The notes: generated by a model from the sequence alone, not told the origin. DNA of 64,000 bases from Desulfobacter vibrioformis DSM 8776 (GCF_000745975.1 NZ_JQKJ01000004.1:1-64000), one strand, 5' to 3'; shown: positions 8,843-18,037, counted from the first letter of the stretch. A program made the numbers and translations.

Positions 8843-10312
8843 TCATTGTTTAATTGCTTTAATAACAGCGGTTTGACACAATAAATCTTCTACCTTGTAA
8901 GGGAACCAGGACTTGTCAATAATTGGCGGAATATTTGAACTGACTATTTTTCTGACCACTTCAACCTTGAAACCGATTTCTTCCCATAATTTGATGAAGT
9001 CGTTGATACGCATCAAATTTGTACCGGTCCATTTTCTAGTCCAATCGCCCCGGGAATATTTAAGAAAACCAAAATGTATCCCGGAACTGCTTCCTCCTGT
9101 GTGATCATTCATCCCGATTTCATGAAGCATTTCCCCGCCTTTTTTTAAAACACGAAAAATTTCTTCAGAAAGGGATGCTACATCCAGAACATGTTCAAAA
9201 ACCATTTTCGATGTACAAAAATCGACACTTTCCGACGCTAAATCAAGATCATGCAGAGGCGTGTTATGAATAGAAAAACGGGGTAAATGTGATGGTGTAT
9301 GGGATGATACCGATTCCGATAAATAAGGAAATAACTCGCTTAGCTGCATAAAAAAAGATTTAGCCAATTGGTCATTGAATTCAAATTTTTCAAATGGCTC
9401 TAAAGCGATGACTTCTTTAAATCGAGATGCCATTAAAAAGGAAATAAGTGGCATATGCCCGAAACCTAACTCTATATACCGATCCCCGCTTGCAGGAAAT
9501 TGATTTTCGAATCTTTGAAACCATCGAATCTGTCCTGCAAGTTTTTCCATGGGGATGGTTGATAAAAAATGTTGTTCTACAAAATCGTCTAACCAATCAA
9601 TTCCGGGTACATTGAAGTAGGTTGCTGAATATTTTTCTCTTGATTGCCGTGAAAACCAAAGGTCAGCATTGTGCGTTTGATAAAAAGATGAAATGAATTG
9701 GTTGGGCATGGAACCGGTGTCTCCGGCATACTTCATGAGCCAAAGAAACTCTTCACTTTTTGTATAGGCATGCTGAGCATGAGTTCCCCTCAATCGACCG
9801 GTGGCATTTCTATCAATGGCTTGCGGTTTAGACGGAACGATTGACTGGTCATTTACTGACAGCAGAAAATCAATGGTTGCTGAATTGATGATGCTGAATT
9901 CCAAATTGCTTAAAGCGACGTTTGCCCCGGCAAAATCAAATTCGCCACTTTGGACTCTCATGAATTGATTCTGTATAAACACGTCATCAAAAAAATAGGT
10001 ATAGGAACTGATACAGCAAACAATGTCCCATTCTTTGGCTTTCGATAATTTGGCCACCCGAATGTGGGGATAGACATCGTGACCAATATCAAATTCAAAT
10101 CCCCATTTGGAGATGATCTCAATGAACCTGGGTGGAACATCAGGAGAAACAGAGAATACGATCTGGCTGAAAACGTTTTGTTTGATGAGTTCACGAAGGA
10201 TTTTGGGATAAAGATACTCCCCCTCACACTTGAGCATTGACAGACAATTATCCGATAAAGGCCGCACTACGGAAATGCAGGGAATTGCGTTGGAATGGAG
10301 GCTATTGCTCAT
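8843..10312 (-). CDS. bidomain protein with C-terminal SAM methyltransferase
   Basis: This protein is about 489 aa long. The C-terminal half is a class I methyltransferase: motif I reads RYIELGFGHMPLISFL, and the later strands include VDFCTSKMVFEHVLDV and RVLKKGGEMLHEIGM. The N-terminal roughly 170 residues begin CISVVRPLSDNC and loosely resemble CMP-sialate-synthetase or SpsF-type nucleotidyltransferases, but the motif match is weak. I chose the ATG at 10312 because AGGAG lies 5 bases upstream; other starts (10324, or TTG at 10333) lack a ribosome site. Codon use is more AT-rich than in the genes either side, a possible sign of separate acquisition. Confidence 0.7.
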   Translation of the reverse strand: MSNSLHSNAIPCISVVRPLSDNCLSMLKCEGEYLYPKILRELIKQNVFSQIVFSVSPDVPPRFIEIISKWGFEFDIGHDVYPHIRVAKLSKAKEWDIVCCISSYTYFFDDVFIQNQFMRVQSGEFDFAGANVALSNLEFSIINSATIDFLLSVNDQSIVPSKPQAIDRNATGRLRGTHAQHAYTKSEEFLWLMKYAGDTGSMPNQFISSFYQTHNADLWFSRQSREKYSATYFNVPGIDWLDDFVEQHFLSTIPMEKLAGQIRWFQRFENQFPASGDRYIELGFGHMPLISFLMASRFKEVIALEPFEKFEFNDQLAKSFFMQLSELFPYLSESVSSHTPSHLPRFSIHNTPLHDLDLASESVDFCTSKMVFEHVLDVASLSEEIFRVLKKGGEMLHEIGMNDHTGGSSSGIHFGFLKYSRGDWTRKWTGTNLMRINDFIKLWEEIGFKVEVVRKIVSSNIPPIIDKSWFPYKVEDLLCQTAVIKAIKQ

Positions 10313-10376
10313 AAGGCTCCTCATTGTTTTCAAAGTGGTCTAAATATGTATTTTAATGACGGTTGGCACAGACTTT

Positions 10377-11357
10377 TCAATTCCTGTTCCCACCGGCTTC
10401 TACATCGTTGACTGCCGTCCACAGTTCAGGGAAGGTCTCACGATGGGTCCCTTTGACATACCAACTGTTGCCCCTGGTACTCACAGTTCTCACCAGCAGG
10501 GTCTTCCATGGCCGGAAATAGTAGTTGGGGTCGGATTTGCCCGCCTCATCGGCATAGGAGGGCGGAAGATCCTTGAGATCACAGACAAGGGTGCAAAAGT
10601 CTTCTACGGTTTTTCCTTTTTGGCGGGCTGCGTTTCGAACCATGGACAACGCCTTGAGAAAAATCTCCGGAGCCATGACCGCACTTCCGAAGCTGGACAG
10701 GGTTCCGCCTTCTATGGATTCCAGTATGTTGGCAAAATAGAGGAAATCTGTGTAACTGGCCTTACCTGCCGTTGCTCCGTCAAAATTAGGATGCTGGTGG
10801 ATGATATCATAGCCGATGCCGATATGAACGGTGACAGGGATATTCAGCTGATATGCCCTTGCCAGCAGACTGATTTCCCGGTGGGGCAATTTGTTTTCAA
10901 GAATATAACGACCGACGCATTCCCCCAACCCTTCATCCCGGGCCACACCCTCGGCTATAATTTCATTGAGATATCCAGTTTCCTGCCAGAAACCGAAACG
11001 GCCATCTTTTATGTAATGCGCCACAGATTCTGTTGTTTGGCCGATAAGGGCAAATTCGTAGTCATGGATAACGCAAGCACCATTAACCGCTATGCAGGAA
11101 ATAAGATGCCGCTCCATGAGATCAATAATAAAAGGCTGTACGCCTGAACGGATGGTATGCGCCCCAAGCATGAATACATTGGACGCCTTTTGATTCCTGG
11201 CCTTAAGCATTTTCCGGGCAACGTCCCGGAAGGGCGGCCGAACAGATGCTGTCGGATGTAAATGCATAATAGTGGATAGATCCAGGTCGTTCCTGCGCTT
11301 TTTTAAAGGAATCACCTCAATACTGCTGACGTCAAATTGTGTATACTTCCCTGTCAT
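10377..11357 (-). CDS. deoxyhypusine synthase-like protein
   Basis: This roughly 326-aa protein resembles the deoxyhypusine synthase (DS) fold, an NAD-dependent family that moves the aminobutyl group of spermidine. Visible DS-like segments are VFMLGAHTIRSGVQPFIIDL followed by ISCIAVNGACVIHDYEFAL, and the late segment YYFRPWKTLLVRTV. In that late segment, a Lys near residue 285 could sit where the catalytic Lys of DS sits (WGKIRV in the human enzyme). Bacteria lack eIF5A, so the acceptor would differ. The call rests on motif reading only and could be a distant structural relative with another job. The ATG at 11357 has AGG seven bases upstream; the TTG six codons earlier is less likely. Confidence 0.5.
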   Translation of the reverse strand: MTGKYTQFDVSSIEVIPLKKRRNDLDLSTIMHLHPTASVRPPFRDVARKMLKARNQKASNVFMLGAHTIRSGVQPFIIDLMERHLISCIAVNGACVIHDYEFALIGQTTESVAHYIKDGRFGFWQETGYLNEIIAEGVARDEGLGECVGRYILENKLPHREISLLARAYQLNIPVTVHIGIGYDIIHQHPNFDGATAGKASYTDFLYFANILESIEGGTLSSFGSAVMAPEIFLKALSMVRNAARQKGKTVEDFCTLVCDLKDLPPSYADEAGKSDPNYYFRPWKTLLVRTVSTRGNSWYVKGTHRETFPELWTAVNDVEAGGNRN

Positions 11358-11378
11358 GGAATAACCTGCGGACAATTC

Positions 11379-12527
11379 TCATTCCCTCTGCTCGACGGGT
11401 ATCGCGTAGAGAATGGTCTCATTTAGAAAGTGGCAGTAGTGTCCAATATGAAAGATGTAGTCCTTTAACATGTTGTTCAGCAGCAGAGGGAGGCGAAAGA
11501 TATCTTCCTTTTTGTGGTAGATGGACACAGCCAGGTTAGGCCGGTGTTCTGTGATGGTTTTTTTTGCGCCCACTAATGCCTGGGCCTCGGCACCCTCAAT
11601 ATCCAGGCATATATAATCCACACGCTTGATGCGATGCATCATTACAAACTCATCAATAGAAATTGTATGAATGGTTTTGGTTTTTGGGTTTAATGGTGCA
11701 TCGGACCGCAGGGTCGCGCAGGCGCCATGACCTGTCATGGGCAAAATATCACGGGAATGCCACAACCCCATGGGATGGATGTGAACCTTTCCGGACTGTT
11801 CGATAAGCTTGAGAGTTTCCCGGGATATGTTTGAGTTTCCCCAGGGTTCAAAGCCATGGATAGCTTCTATGCCGGGGAAAAACCCCAAAAATTTTAAACA
11901 GTCCATGCCGTCAAACACACCTGCATGGAGGATGGTCTTGATCGTATCCCTTTGTATAAAATCCAGATATTGCTCCGTGAGATGAGAGAAGACTGTGTTC
12001 CGTATCCGGGGATAATCAACAATTTGGGAATTGATGGCATCAAGATTGACCAAAGAAGACCCTTCACATCTTCCATCGACCAAAAATTGAAATATTGTTT
12101 TATCTTTATCCGTATTTAGCAACGCCTTAGCCGCTTTAATATCATCCTGGGCTTGAATCATATCCCCATGTGTGTACACATATTTGTGCCATAGCCCCAA
12201 AGAAGCCACGCCATAGTCAGAAATACCGGCCATTTCCAACTTAGTGACGATGTCCCGCCACCAGGCAGAGGTGATCAGAATAAAGTCGTACTGTATGTTT
12301 AGTGAGGGAAGATCGTCCAGTTTGACCTTCCGTAATCCAGCCACCGCACCGTTGTCAAAGGAATCCAAAAAACAAACAACCTTTATGTCAGGACGACGGT
12401 CGCGGATTTTGTTCAGCACTGAAAGACCGGCATCACCACTGCCATACAATAGAATCCGCCCGTTATGCGGCAGCTTGTCCAGCGTAAAATCTGTTTTTGG
12501 GGCCTTGGTAATTTCCTTTGGTTTCAT
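11379..12527 (-). CDS. FkbM-family methyltransferase with N-terminal nucleotide-binding domain
   Basis: The C-terminal part matches FkbM-type SAM methyltransferases: a motif around ILHAGVFDGMDCLKFLG, then IHGFEPWGNS and DYICLDIEGAEAQALVGA, the last being the family's signature acidic stretch. The N-terminal 100 residues (GRILLYGSGDAGLSVLNKI, then VVCFLDS) form a separate Rossmann-like nucleotide-binding domain of the PglD_N or CapF type. A similar domain forms the C-terminus of the locus regulator at 20141-20836. It probably O-methylates a sugar of the glycan. The ATG at 12527 is chosen on family length; the ribosome site is weak, so translation may depend on the upstream gene, which ends 13 bp before. 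Confidence 0.8.
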   Translation of the reverse strand: MKPKEITKAPKTDFTLDKLPHNGRILLYGSGDAGLSVLNKIRDRRPDIKVVCFLDSFDNGAVAGLRKVKLDDLPSLNIQYDFILITSAWWRDIVTKLEMAGISDYGVASLGLWHKYVYTHGDMIQAQDDIKAAKALLNTDKDKTIFQFLVDGRCEGSSLVNLDAINSQIVDYPRIRNTVFSHLTEQYLDFIQRDTIKTILHAGVFDGMDCLKFLGFFPGIEAIHGFEPWGNSNISRETLKLIEQSGKVHIHPMGLWHSRDILPMTGHGACATLRSDAPLNPKTKTIHTISIDEFVMMHRIKRVDYICLDIEGAEAQALVGAKKTITEHRPNLAVSIYHKKEDIFRLPLLLNNMLKDYIFHIGHYCHFLNETILYAIPVEQRE

Positions 12528-12540
12528 GGGAGATGAACGT

Positions 12541-14637
12541 CTACTCCAATATGCCGATGTGGGTTTCACCCAGACCGTCACACGGCGCGCAAAAGCCATA
12601 ATCCGGGCAGATGTCCAGGCAGATGTTTTCCTTAAGGGAATGGGTCAGCATATTTTCCATGGGCTGTGTTTTGCGCATTAGACGCGAAACACACTGGTAG
12701 CGTGTCCCTTCCGGATCGATGAGGTATATTTTTCGACGGCAGACAGCTTTTTGGGCGTTATTCTGCATACAGCCCGGAAAATTGCGTTGATCTGCATCCA
12801 AATCAATGTTCAATCCATTGTTTCTGAAAAATGCTAAATCCTGGGTTAAAAATTCTCTGTTTTCAGGGGCATCAACGGCATGAACAGTAAGTGAAAACAG
12901 GGGATTGTCTTGAATTGTCTTGATATTATTTAAAAATATATCACGACCAGGCATTTGGCGGGCATGCCAGCTGACAAAAAAACGGACCTCCCTGTCAATG
13001 TCTGCAAGCTGATCCCTGACATCAATACTCAGATTAGAATAAACAGATATGGATAAAAATGGATCAATATGGTTGATTATTTTTACCAAGTCCTTGTATA
13101 AGAATGGTTCCCCACCGGTGAACACGACATGACACATTTCCCGATTGATTGCTTTAATCCATTTTTCCCCGGGAATAATTTTATGATTTTTTTCTATTCC
13201 TTTGATATTTGCATTGACACAGTACGGACAGTTTAAATTACATTGAAGTGTCAGATAAATACGTAATTTCCCATCAAACTGGGCTGAATTGATATAAGTA
13301 TCTTTAAGTTTCCAGCCATTGGATTTTGCAATATTGCTCAAATTTTCCAATTGATTGGGCGCGTAACGAAAGGGTCGATCATGATTATTAAGTTCCGGCC
13401 GGCTGCCGGTTTTATTTAAAAGTGTTAATGCCTGTCCGTACTCCCTCTGATAACGGCTGAAAAAATTAGGATTATCCGTTATTGAAGCTTGCGACTCATA
13501 AAAGTTGACGGCTGATTTTAGAAGTGATGCTGCATAGTCTTTATCCGTGTTTTCTATGTGCAGCCCGGCACAGCGGATATATTCATCCAGCGTGGCATGG
13601 GTGTTGTGGTTTATGGCACAAAAATCAAATAGGGCGTCATGGCCTTTTCTGCCTTTATTTTCTTTAAAAAAATCAAGCATCTGGGCCGCGTTTTCTTTTT
13701 CTGAGCCCATGCCTTGAATATGCTCAAGTGCGGCCTTTGAAAACGCTTCCCACTGTTTGGGATTCTCCTGGAGCTGAATGATGCGGTTGGCTGCATGATT
13801 GATATTACCGACGTCAATTTGATACCCGGTGACTTGATCAACACAATAGTCCGTCATTCCGCCAATATTGGTGCATATGGGTACGGCGCCGCAGGCCATT
13901 GCTTCCATGGGTGGAATGTGTAATCCTTCTTGGTCACTCATTGCCAGCCAGACATGGCAGCAGCGCATCATGTCCCGTAATTCCATCCGGCTGGGATAGG
14001 CTATATATTCAGCATGGTCAGGCAGTATGTCCGGTCTTTTGGCCGCACCGAAAAGTTTTAGCTTTGCATGGCACCCTTTTTGTCGAACTTCTTCAACAAC
14101 TTCCAGAAGGTCGGCAAAACGTTTTCTGGGCATTGAGTTGTATAGTCCTCCAATGACAATTTCCTGGGTTGGCGGCGCTTTAACGGGCGAATTAAAAATA
14201 TCGAAATCAATGCCGTAGGGAATGAGGCAGGCCTTCTTGGACGTATGTTGCATCGCCGCATCTGCCAGGTAACGGGCAACGGCTATAAGATGGACAGGCT
14301 GGCGCCAGTTTTTAATGATGGCCTCACTTGTGCCGGACCAATTCTCAAAGTCCTGCAGATAGGCAAATTTAACGCCTTTAGAAGCCGGCAGGGCAGATAG
14401 TTTGCCGGCCATATACCAGGAGGAACATAAAACTGCATCACAATCGGGTACTTCATTGGGCTTAAGTTCAGGTGAAAATATTCTTTTCCCACGGACTTCA
14501 ATCAGGTTAAAGCAAAAGGAATGGGTATAGGTGATAAATATTTCATGACCCATATTTGCGAGGATATTGGCATATTTGATAAGCTGCAGACATCCTCCGC
14601 AATTGCGGTATCCATCATTTAGAAAATTGATTTTCAT
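12541..14637 (-). CDS. GT4 glycosyltransferase fused to a radical SAM/SPASM-type domain
   Basis: This 698-aa fusion has three parts. Residues 1 to about 330 are a GT4 glycosyltransferase with the E-x7-E region EGLHIPPMEAMACGAVP. Residues 330-455 are a helical linker. Residues 457-690 are a radical SAM domain with CNLNCPYC (Cys466, Cys470, Cys473) and the SAM-binding GGEP at 508-511. The last 75 residues contain seven Cys (623, 633, 649, 673, 677, 683, 686), suggesting an auxiliary iron-sulfur cluster of SPASM type. The ATG start overlaps the stop of the preceding GT9 gene by 4 bp. The frame is continuous with no frameshift, so this is a true fusion. It could transfer a sugar and oxidise or epimerise it; the substrate is unknown. 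Confidence 0.8.
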   Translation of the reverse strand: MKINFLNDGYRNCGGCLQLIKYANILANMGHEIFITYTHSFCFNLIEVRGKRIFSPELKPNEVPDCDAVLCSSWYMAGKLSALPASKGVKFAYLQDFENWSGTSEAIIKNWRQPVHLIAVARYLADAAMQHTSKKACLIPYGIDFDIFNSPVKAPPTQEIVIGGLYNSMPRKRFADLLEVVEEVRQKGCHAKLKLFGAAKRPDILPDHAEYIAYPSRMELRDMMRCCHVWLAMSDQEGLHIPPMEAMACGAVPICTNIGGMTDYCVDQVTGYQIDVGNINHAANRIIQLQENPKQWEAFSKAALEHIQGMGSEKENAAQMLDFFKENKGRKGHDALFDFCAINHNTHATLDEYIRCAGLHIENTDKDYAASLLKSAVNFYESQASITDNPNFFSRYQREYGQALTLLNKTGSRPELNNHDRPFRYAPNQLENLSNIAKSNGWKLKDTYINSAQFDGKLRIYLTLQCNLNCPYCVNANIKGIEKNHKIIPGEKWIKAINREMCHVVFTGGEPFLYKDLVKIINHIDPFLSISVYSNLSIDVRDQLADIDREVRFFVSWHARQMPGRDIFLNNIKTIQDNPLFSLTVHAVDAPENREFLTQDLAFFRNNGLNIDLDADQRNFPGCMQNNAQKAVCRRKIYLIDPEGTRYQCVSRLMRKTQPMENMLTHSLKENICLDICPDYGFCAPCDGLGETHIGILE

Positions 14638-15935
14638 ATGTAATTTGCGGCAAGGGAAGGGCAGATACGGTCAACTGCTGACAGAACCATATCCACGGAC
14701 ATGTTTTTAAGGCATGCGTATTTCAGCGTACATGCATAATCCCACGGTTTCAGGCGTCCAGGCCCATTGTGTTTCCCCTGGCATGGCTGACAGTCAAGCC
14801 CAAGACTCAGACAGTGTGCATTCTTTTTTAAGGGTTTGTTTTTTTTAATTGATGACGGCCCAAACAGGATAATCGTCGGCGCATTGGCCGCAACAGCAAT
14901 ATGGGCCAGGCCGCAGTCGTTGGCAATCACTAATTTGGCATGCCTCAGTATGGCTGCAACTTCCGGCAGATCAGCATTTTTTATTATTGTCGCCCCGCAA
15001 TCACAAAGCGTTGAAAGAAAATTAAGGGTGCTGTAGGCATCTATGTCCATTTGCTGACAAAGGATGATTGGATTATCTAATTGTTTCGCCAATTGTGAAA
15101 AATAAGGCCAGCGCTTGGAATCCCAGCCCGGCTTGCTGCCGGGACATAGAACGATACGTTGCTTGAACTGCTCAGAAAGACTAACGTCTAAGCCGCCTAC
15201 AAATGTTTCTTCCACAAAAGGCTTGATACCTGTGACGTTTTTGAAAAAATCGGCATATGCTTCACCTTCGTTTTTATGCATTGGTTCACGATAAGGAGAA
15301 TAAAAAAAGTCTTCATTGTGAATATGGGCCCGGCATTCAATATTGAGTCGTACATCCGCCTTAAACTGTAAGGCGTCCTCCGGTTCAATCAGCGCCAGGC
15401 CCGGTAAAGCATTTTTAAATAGTCTTGTCAGGGAGCCTCCACTGTCAAATAATGGGCAAAATGCCGTATGCATTCCATGTTGGACTGCGGCTGAGAGCAA
15501 GGAAGTCATCTGGATGACATTGCCGATACCTGCACATGCAATTAAGAAAATGGTATGGATATGTTCTGATTTTTTACAATAAGGAGGTGAAATGACAAAT
15601 TCACCAGACTGACTGATGAGCCGAACCGTTGTAACCCCCATAAGTCCCAGTGATGTAATATAACTTTCCCAGCCCCAGGGCCGTGTGTCGTCTTTCACAA
15701 GAATAATTTCATCAAATGACACTATATTTATAGCCAGAGAAAAGAGGTCATCCCGTGAAGGTATTAGGGGGCCATTGTCAAAAAAAAGAGAATGACAATG
15801 GGGAAAACGGGAGTGAATAATTGGGGCATCGCTTTTATGGCATAACAGGGTTGAGGCAGGTCCAATGACGTGATCCAGGAACTCTAGTTGAGCCAGTCCG
15901 GGCTCGGGAAGTATTATAGAGTCACAGCTTGACAT
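14634..15935 (-). CDS. GT9 family (heptosyltransferase-like) glycosyltransferase
   Basis: This is a second GT9-type protein in the locus, 433 aa long. The family start appears only after about 125 residues (HTIFLIACAGIGNVIQMTSLL). The donor-site loop reads AKLVIANDCGLAHIAVAANA, followed by IILFGPSS. The extra N-terminal region (with PIIHSRFPHCHSLFFDNG) is unusual for the family. The C-terminus has a Cys-rich tail (LGLDCQPCQGKHNGPG) like many of these transferases. It overlaps its neighbours at both ends (4 bp and 1 bp), consistent with a tightly coupled operon. Confidence 0.78.
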   Translation of the reverse strand: MSSCDSIILPEPGLAQLEFLDHVIGPASTLLCHKSDAPIIHSRFPHCHSLFFDNGPLIPSRDDLFSLAINIVSFDEIILVKDDTRPWGWESYITSLGLMGVTTVRLISQSGEFVISPPYCKKSEHIHTIFLIACAGIGNVIQMTSLLSAAVQHGMHTAFCPLFDSGGSLTRLFKNALPGLALIEPEDALQFKADVRLNIECRAHIHNEDFFYSPYREPMHKNEGEAYADFFKNVTGIKPFVEETFVGGLDVSLSEQFKQRIVLCPGSKPGWDSKRWPYFSQLAKQLDNPIILCQQMDIDAYSTLNFLSTLCDCGATIIKNADLPEVAAILRHAKLVIANDCGLAHIAVAANAPTIILFGPSSIKKNKPLKKNAHCLSLGLDCQPCQGKHNGPGRLKPWDYACTLKYACLKNMSVDMVLSAVDRICPSLAANYI

Positions 15936-16888
15936 TATTGAATTTGCTCTACCAGTTGCTCAGATACTTTTCGGGGCGACCAGTTCTTCTCCATAAACTC
16001 CCTGGACTCTCGGCCTATTTCTTTTACTTTATCAGGATCGTTGATCAGTATATTCAGCTGTTTTTCGAGCTCCGGGGGCGTTGTAATGACCCATGGGAGC
16101 TGGGTTGTCCTGGCGAATATTTTAATATGTTGGATATTCCATTCATCTAATCCGGCTATTACGCAAAGTCCCTGGCTTAGTCCTTCAAGGCTGGTGACGC
16201 CAAAATATCCTTGAAGATGATCGAAAAGAATATGACACTGCCGTTTTAAGTTAAGGCATTCTTTGTGGGCCGTGTTTTCTATAAGGCGCATTTTTACAGG
16301 CGTTTGTGAAGAATTGCCTATTTCATTCATGATCTGAATAAACTCATCTGTATTTTTAAGATCTTTTCTCGTTGGTGAATGGCAAATCAATACAGGGTGT
16401 TCTGGTTTATTTTTTATGGGGGAATATAATGGATCTTCTATGGGAACCAAATTAGGCTGCCATTTTGCCTGGGGCAGAAGCTTTAGTAAATCCGGAGTGC
16501 TTACTAAAAGATTAGAACGGCCTAATTTCTTATATTTTTCCCGGTATTTTCCGGGGTTTCCCCGAAAATCAGGATGGCCGTGGTGGTGATGGACGATCCG
16601 TTTTCCTTTAACATAATCTTTGGGAAGAAAAGGGCCAAGCTCGGTGTATTCATCGGCTGTCATGTGAAAATGAAAAACGTCGCTTTCCTTTAACAAACTT
16701 TCCACTTCTCCCCATCCATCCTGGTCAAGCCAGGGTAAATGGATATCTTTTTCAAACATGAAGTTGTAACGAATCTCTTTAGTAATCAGGCGGCAGGTGT
16801 GATGGGTATATCTGTTAATGGCCTTTGTAAATTCTATGGCTGTTCCTGCAGGATCGTTTATGGCTATCATTAATATGCGCATGATCAT
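15935..16888 (-). CDS. glycosyltransferase, GT4-like
   Basis: This 317-aa GT-B type protein has an N-terminal domain including SDVFHFHMTADEYTELGPF and a conserved basic KRIVHHHHGHPDF stretch. Its C-terminal nucleotide-sugar domain reads GYFGVTSLEGLSQGLCVIAG, an E-rich region resembling the GT4 donor site. It is somewhat short for GT4 (usually 350-400 aa). It lies between the sialidase-like gene and the second GT9 gene, and overlaps the latter by one base. ATG codons at 16888 and 16882 are both possible; no clear ribosome site separates them. Confidence 0.65.
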   Translation of the reverse strand: MIMRILMIAINDPAGTAIEFTKAINRYTHHTCRLITKEIRYNFMFEKDIHLPWLDQDGWGEVESLLKESDVFHFHMTADEYTELGPFLPKDYVKGKRIVHHHHGHPDFRGNPGKYREKYKKLGRSNLLVSTPDLLKLLPQAKWQPNLVPIEDPLYSPIKNKPEHPVLICHSPTRKDLKNTDEFIQIMNEIGNSSQTPVKMRLIENTAHKECLNLKRQCHILFDHLQGYFGVTSLEGLSQGLCVIAGLDEWNIQHIKIFARTTQLPWVITTPPELEKQLNILINDPDKVKEIGRESREFMEKNWSPRKVSEQLVEQIQ

Positions 16889-16928
16889 AAACGCTGCAGG
16901 TCGGTATAATGCCTAATATTAAATATGG

Positions 16929-18026
16929 TCATTTCCCTTCCGAAATATCCATTATCCATTTCAGATTAAAACGAGCAAGGGCCATGGAGCAGCATTGATC
17001 AGAGGATGATGGAAGACCCGTCATGGACGGGGTGGTTTTGTACATGAGAAGGATAGTGCCGTCTGCTGCTATTGTCATTGCTGAATAGTCAAACCAGGCT
17101 CCGAAACCCGTTACGGCTCTGGAATATTGCCAGGTTTCCCCGCCATCTGTGCTTAGACGGACCACGCCGTGTTCCCGGTAGGAGGTGTCACTGTCCGGAT
17201 TGGCAAAGAGGATAACATCCTCGCCAATTCGGTCTGACATACCTGTTTTTTTGAGTAGCTCTTTTGGGTAACGGATCATGCTCGCATTGCATCCCTGGGA
17301 GAGTTCCTTCAGGGCCGGGTCATCTTTGGTCTCGAAAAACGATGTACCTGCGTCACGGCTCAGTGCGGTCTTTCTCCTGAAGTCATCAAAATAGGCCCGG
17401 GCATTGAAGTAGATATCACCATTGTTCCTTTCCGCAAGGCAGGCCTCTCCTGTCCCTTGATGGAATGCATTTGCCCGGTAAAGGGTTTTGCCGTGGTCGT
17501 CACTGAAGATGGCCGTGCTGTAACATTTTTCCCTTCTGTCGGAGATGGATTGGTCATTATACCCATTGGTGGTGATGGTTACTCTGGCCGGCCATACCAG
17601 GCGGCCCTTATGCCTGCCAAACCGGAGCTGAATTCCGGGCGCACTGCCATGGGTGCCACCCAATCCGCCGGGGGATTGCATGTTGTATTCAGGCCGCCAG
17701 TCCGTCCAGGTATCCCCATTGTCTGCACTTTGAAGCCACCCACCGCCGCACATGAGAAGAACGTTGCCGGTTTCGCTGTCTGTCACCGCCGATCCCATAT
17801 GCCACTTGGCACCTTGCTTGCGACGCAGTTCCGTAAGCTGTCCCCATGTTTGACCGTTATCTTTGCTTTTTTTCATTACAATATGGCATTCGCCCACATC
17901 ATCGCATGGCGATTGCCACCGTTGCTCGCAAAAGGCCAGAATGGAGCCGTCCGGTGCGGTCACAATAGAGGGAACATGGTAAAAGGCGTTCTCTTTTTGG
18001 GCAATAATGATAAATCGTTCGAACAC
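16929..18026 (-). CDS. sialidase-like (BNR/Asp-box) protein without signal peptide
   Basis: This 365-aa beta-propeller has five Asp boxes: SKDNGQTW (54-61), SADNGDTW (100-107), SDDHGKTL (175-182), SRDAGTSF (223-230) and STDGGETW (292-299). That layout is typical of GH33 sialidases. A candidate nucleophile Tyr is in WFDYSAM (Tyr314) and a candidate Glu is in GTGEACLAE (Glu194). The usual (F/Y)RIP motif is YHVP here, so the first Arg of the catalytic triad is missing. There is no signal peptide, which suggests a cytoplasmic enzyme acting within glycan synthesis or turnover, not a secreted sialidase. Its start lies 11 bp after the nonulosonate synthase stop, so the two are co-transcribed. Confidence 0.75.
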   Translation of the reverse strand: MFERFIIIAQKENAFYHVPSIVTAPDGSILAFCEQRWQSPCDDVGECHIVMKKSKDNGQTWGQLTELRRKQGAKWHMGSAVTDSETGNVLLMCGGGWLQSADNGDTWTDWRPEYNMQSPGGLGGTHGSAPGIQLRFGRHKGRLVWPARVTITTNGYNDQSISDRREKCYSTAIFSDDHGKTLYRANAFHQGTGEACLAERNNGDIYFNARAYFDDFRRKTALSRDAGTSFFETKDDPALKELSQGCNASMIRYPKELLKKTGMSDRIGEDVILFANPDSDTSYREHGVVRLSTDGGETWQYSRAVTGFGAWFDYSAMTIAADGTILLMYKTTPSMTGLPSSSDQCCSMALARFNLKWIMDISEGK

Positions 18027-18037
18027 GGAAGTATCGG

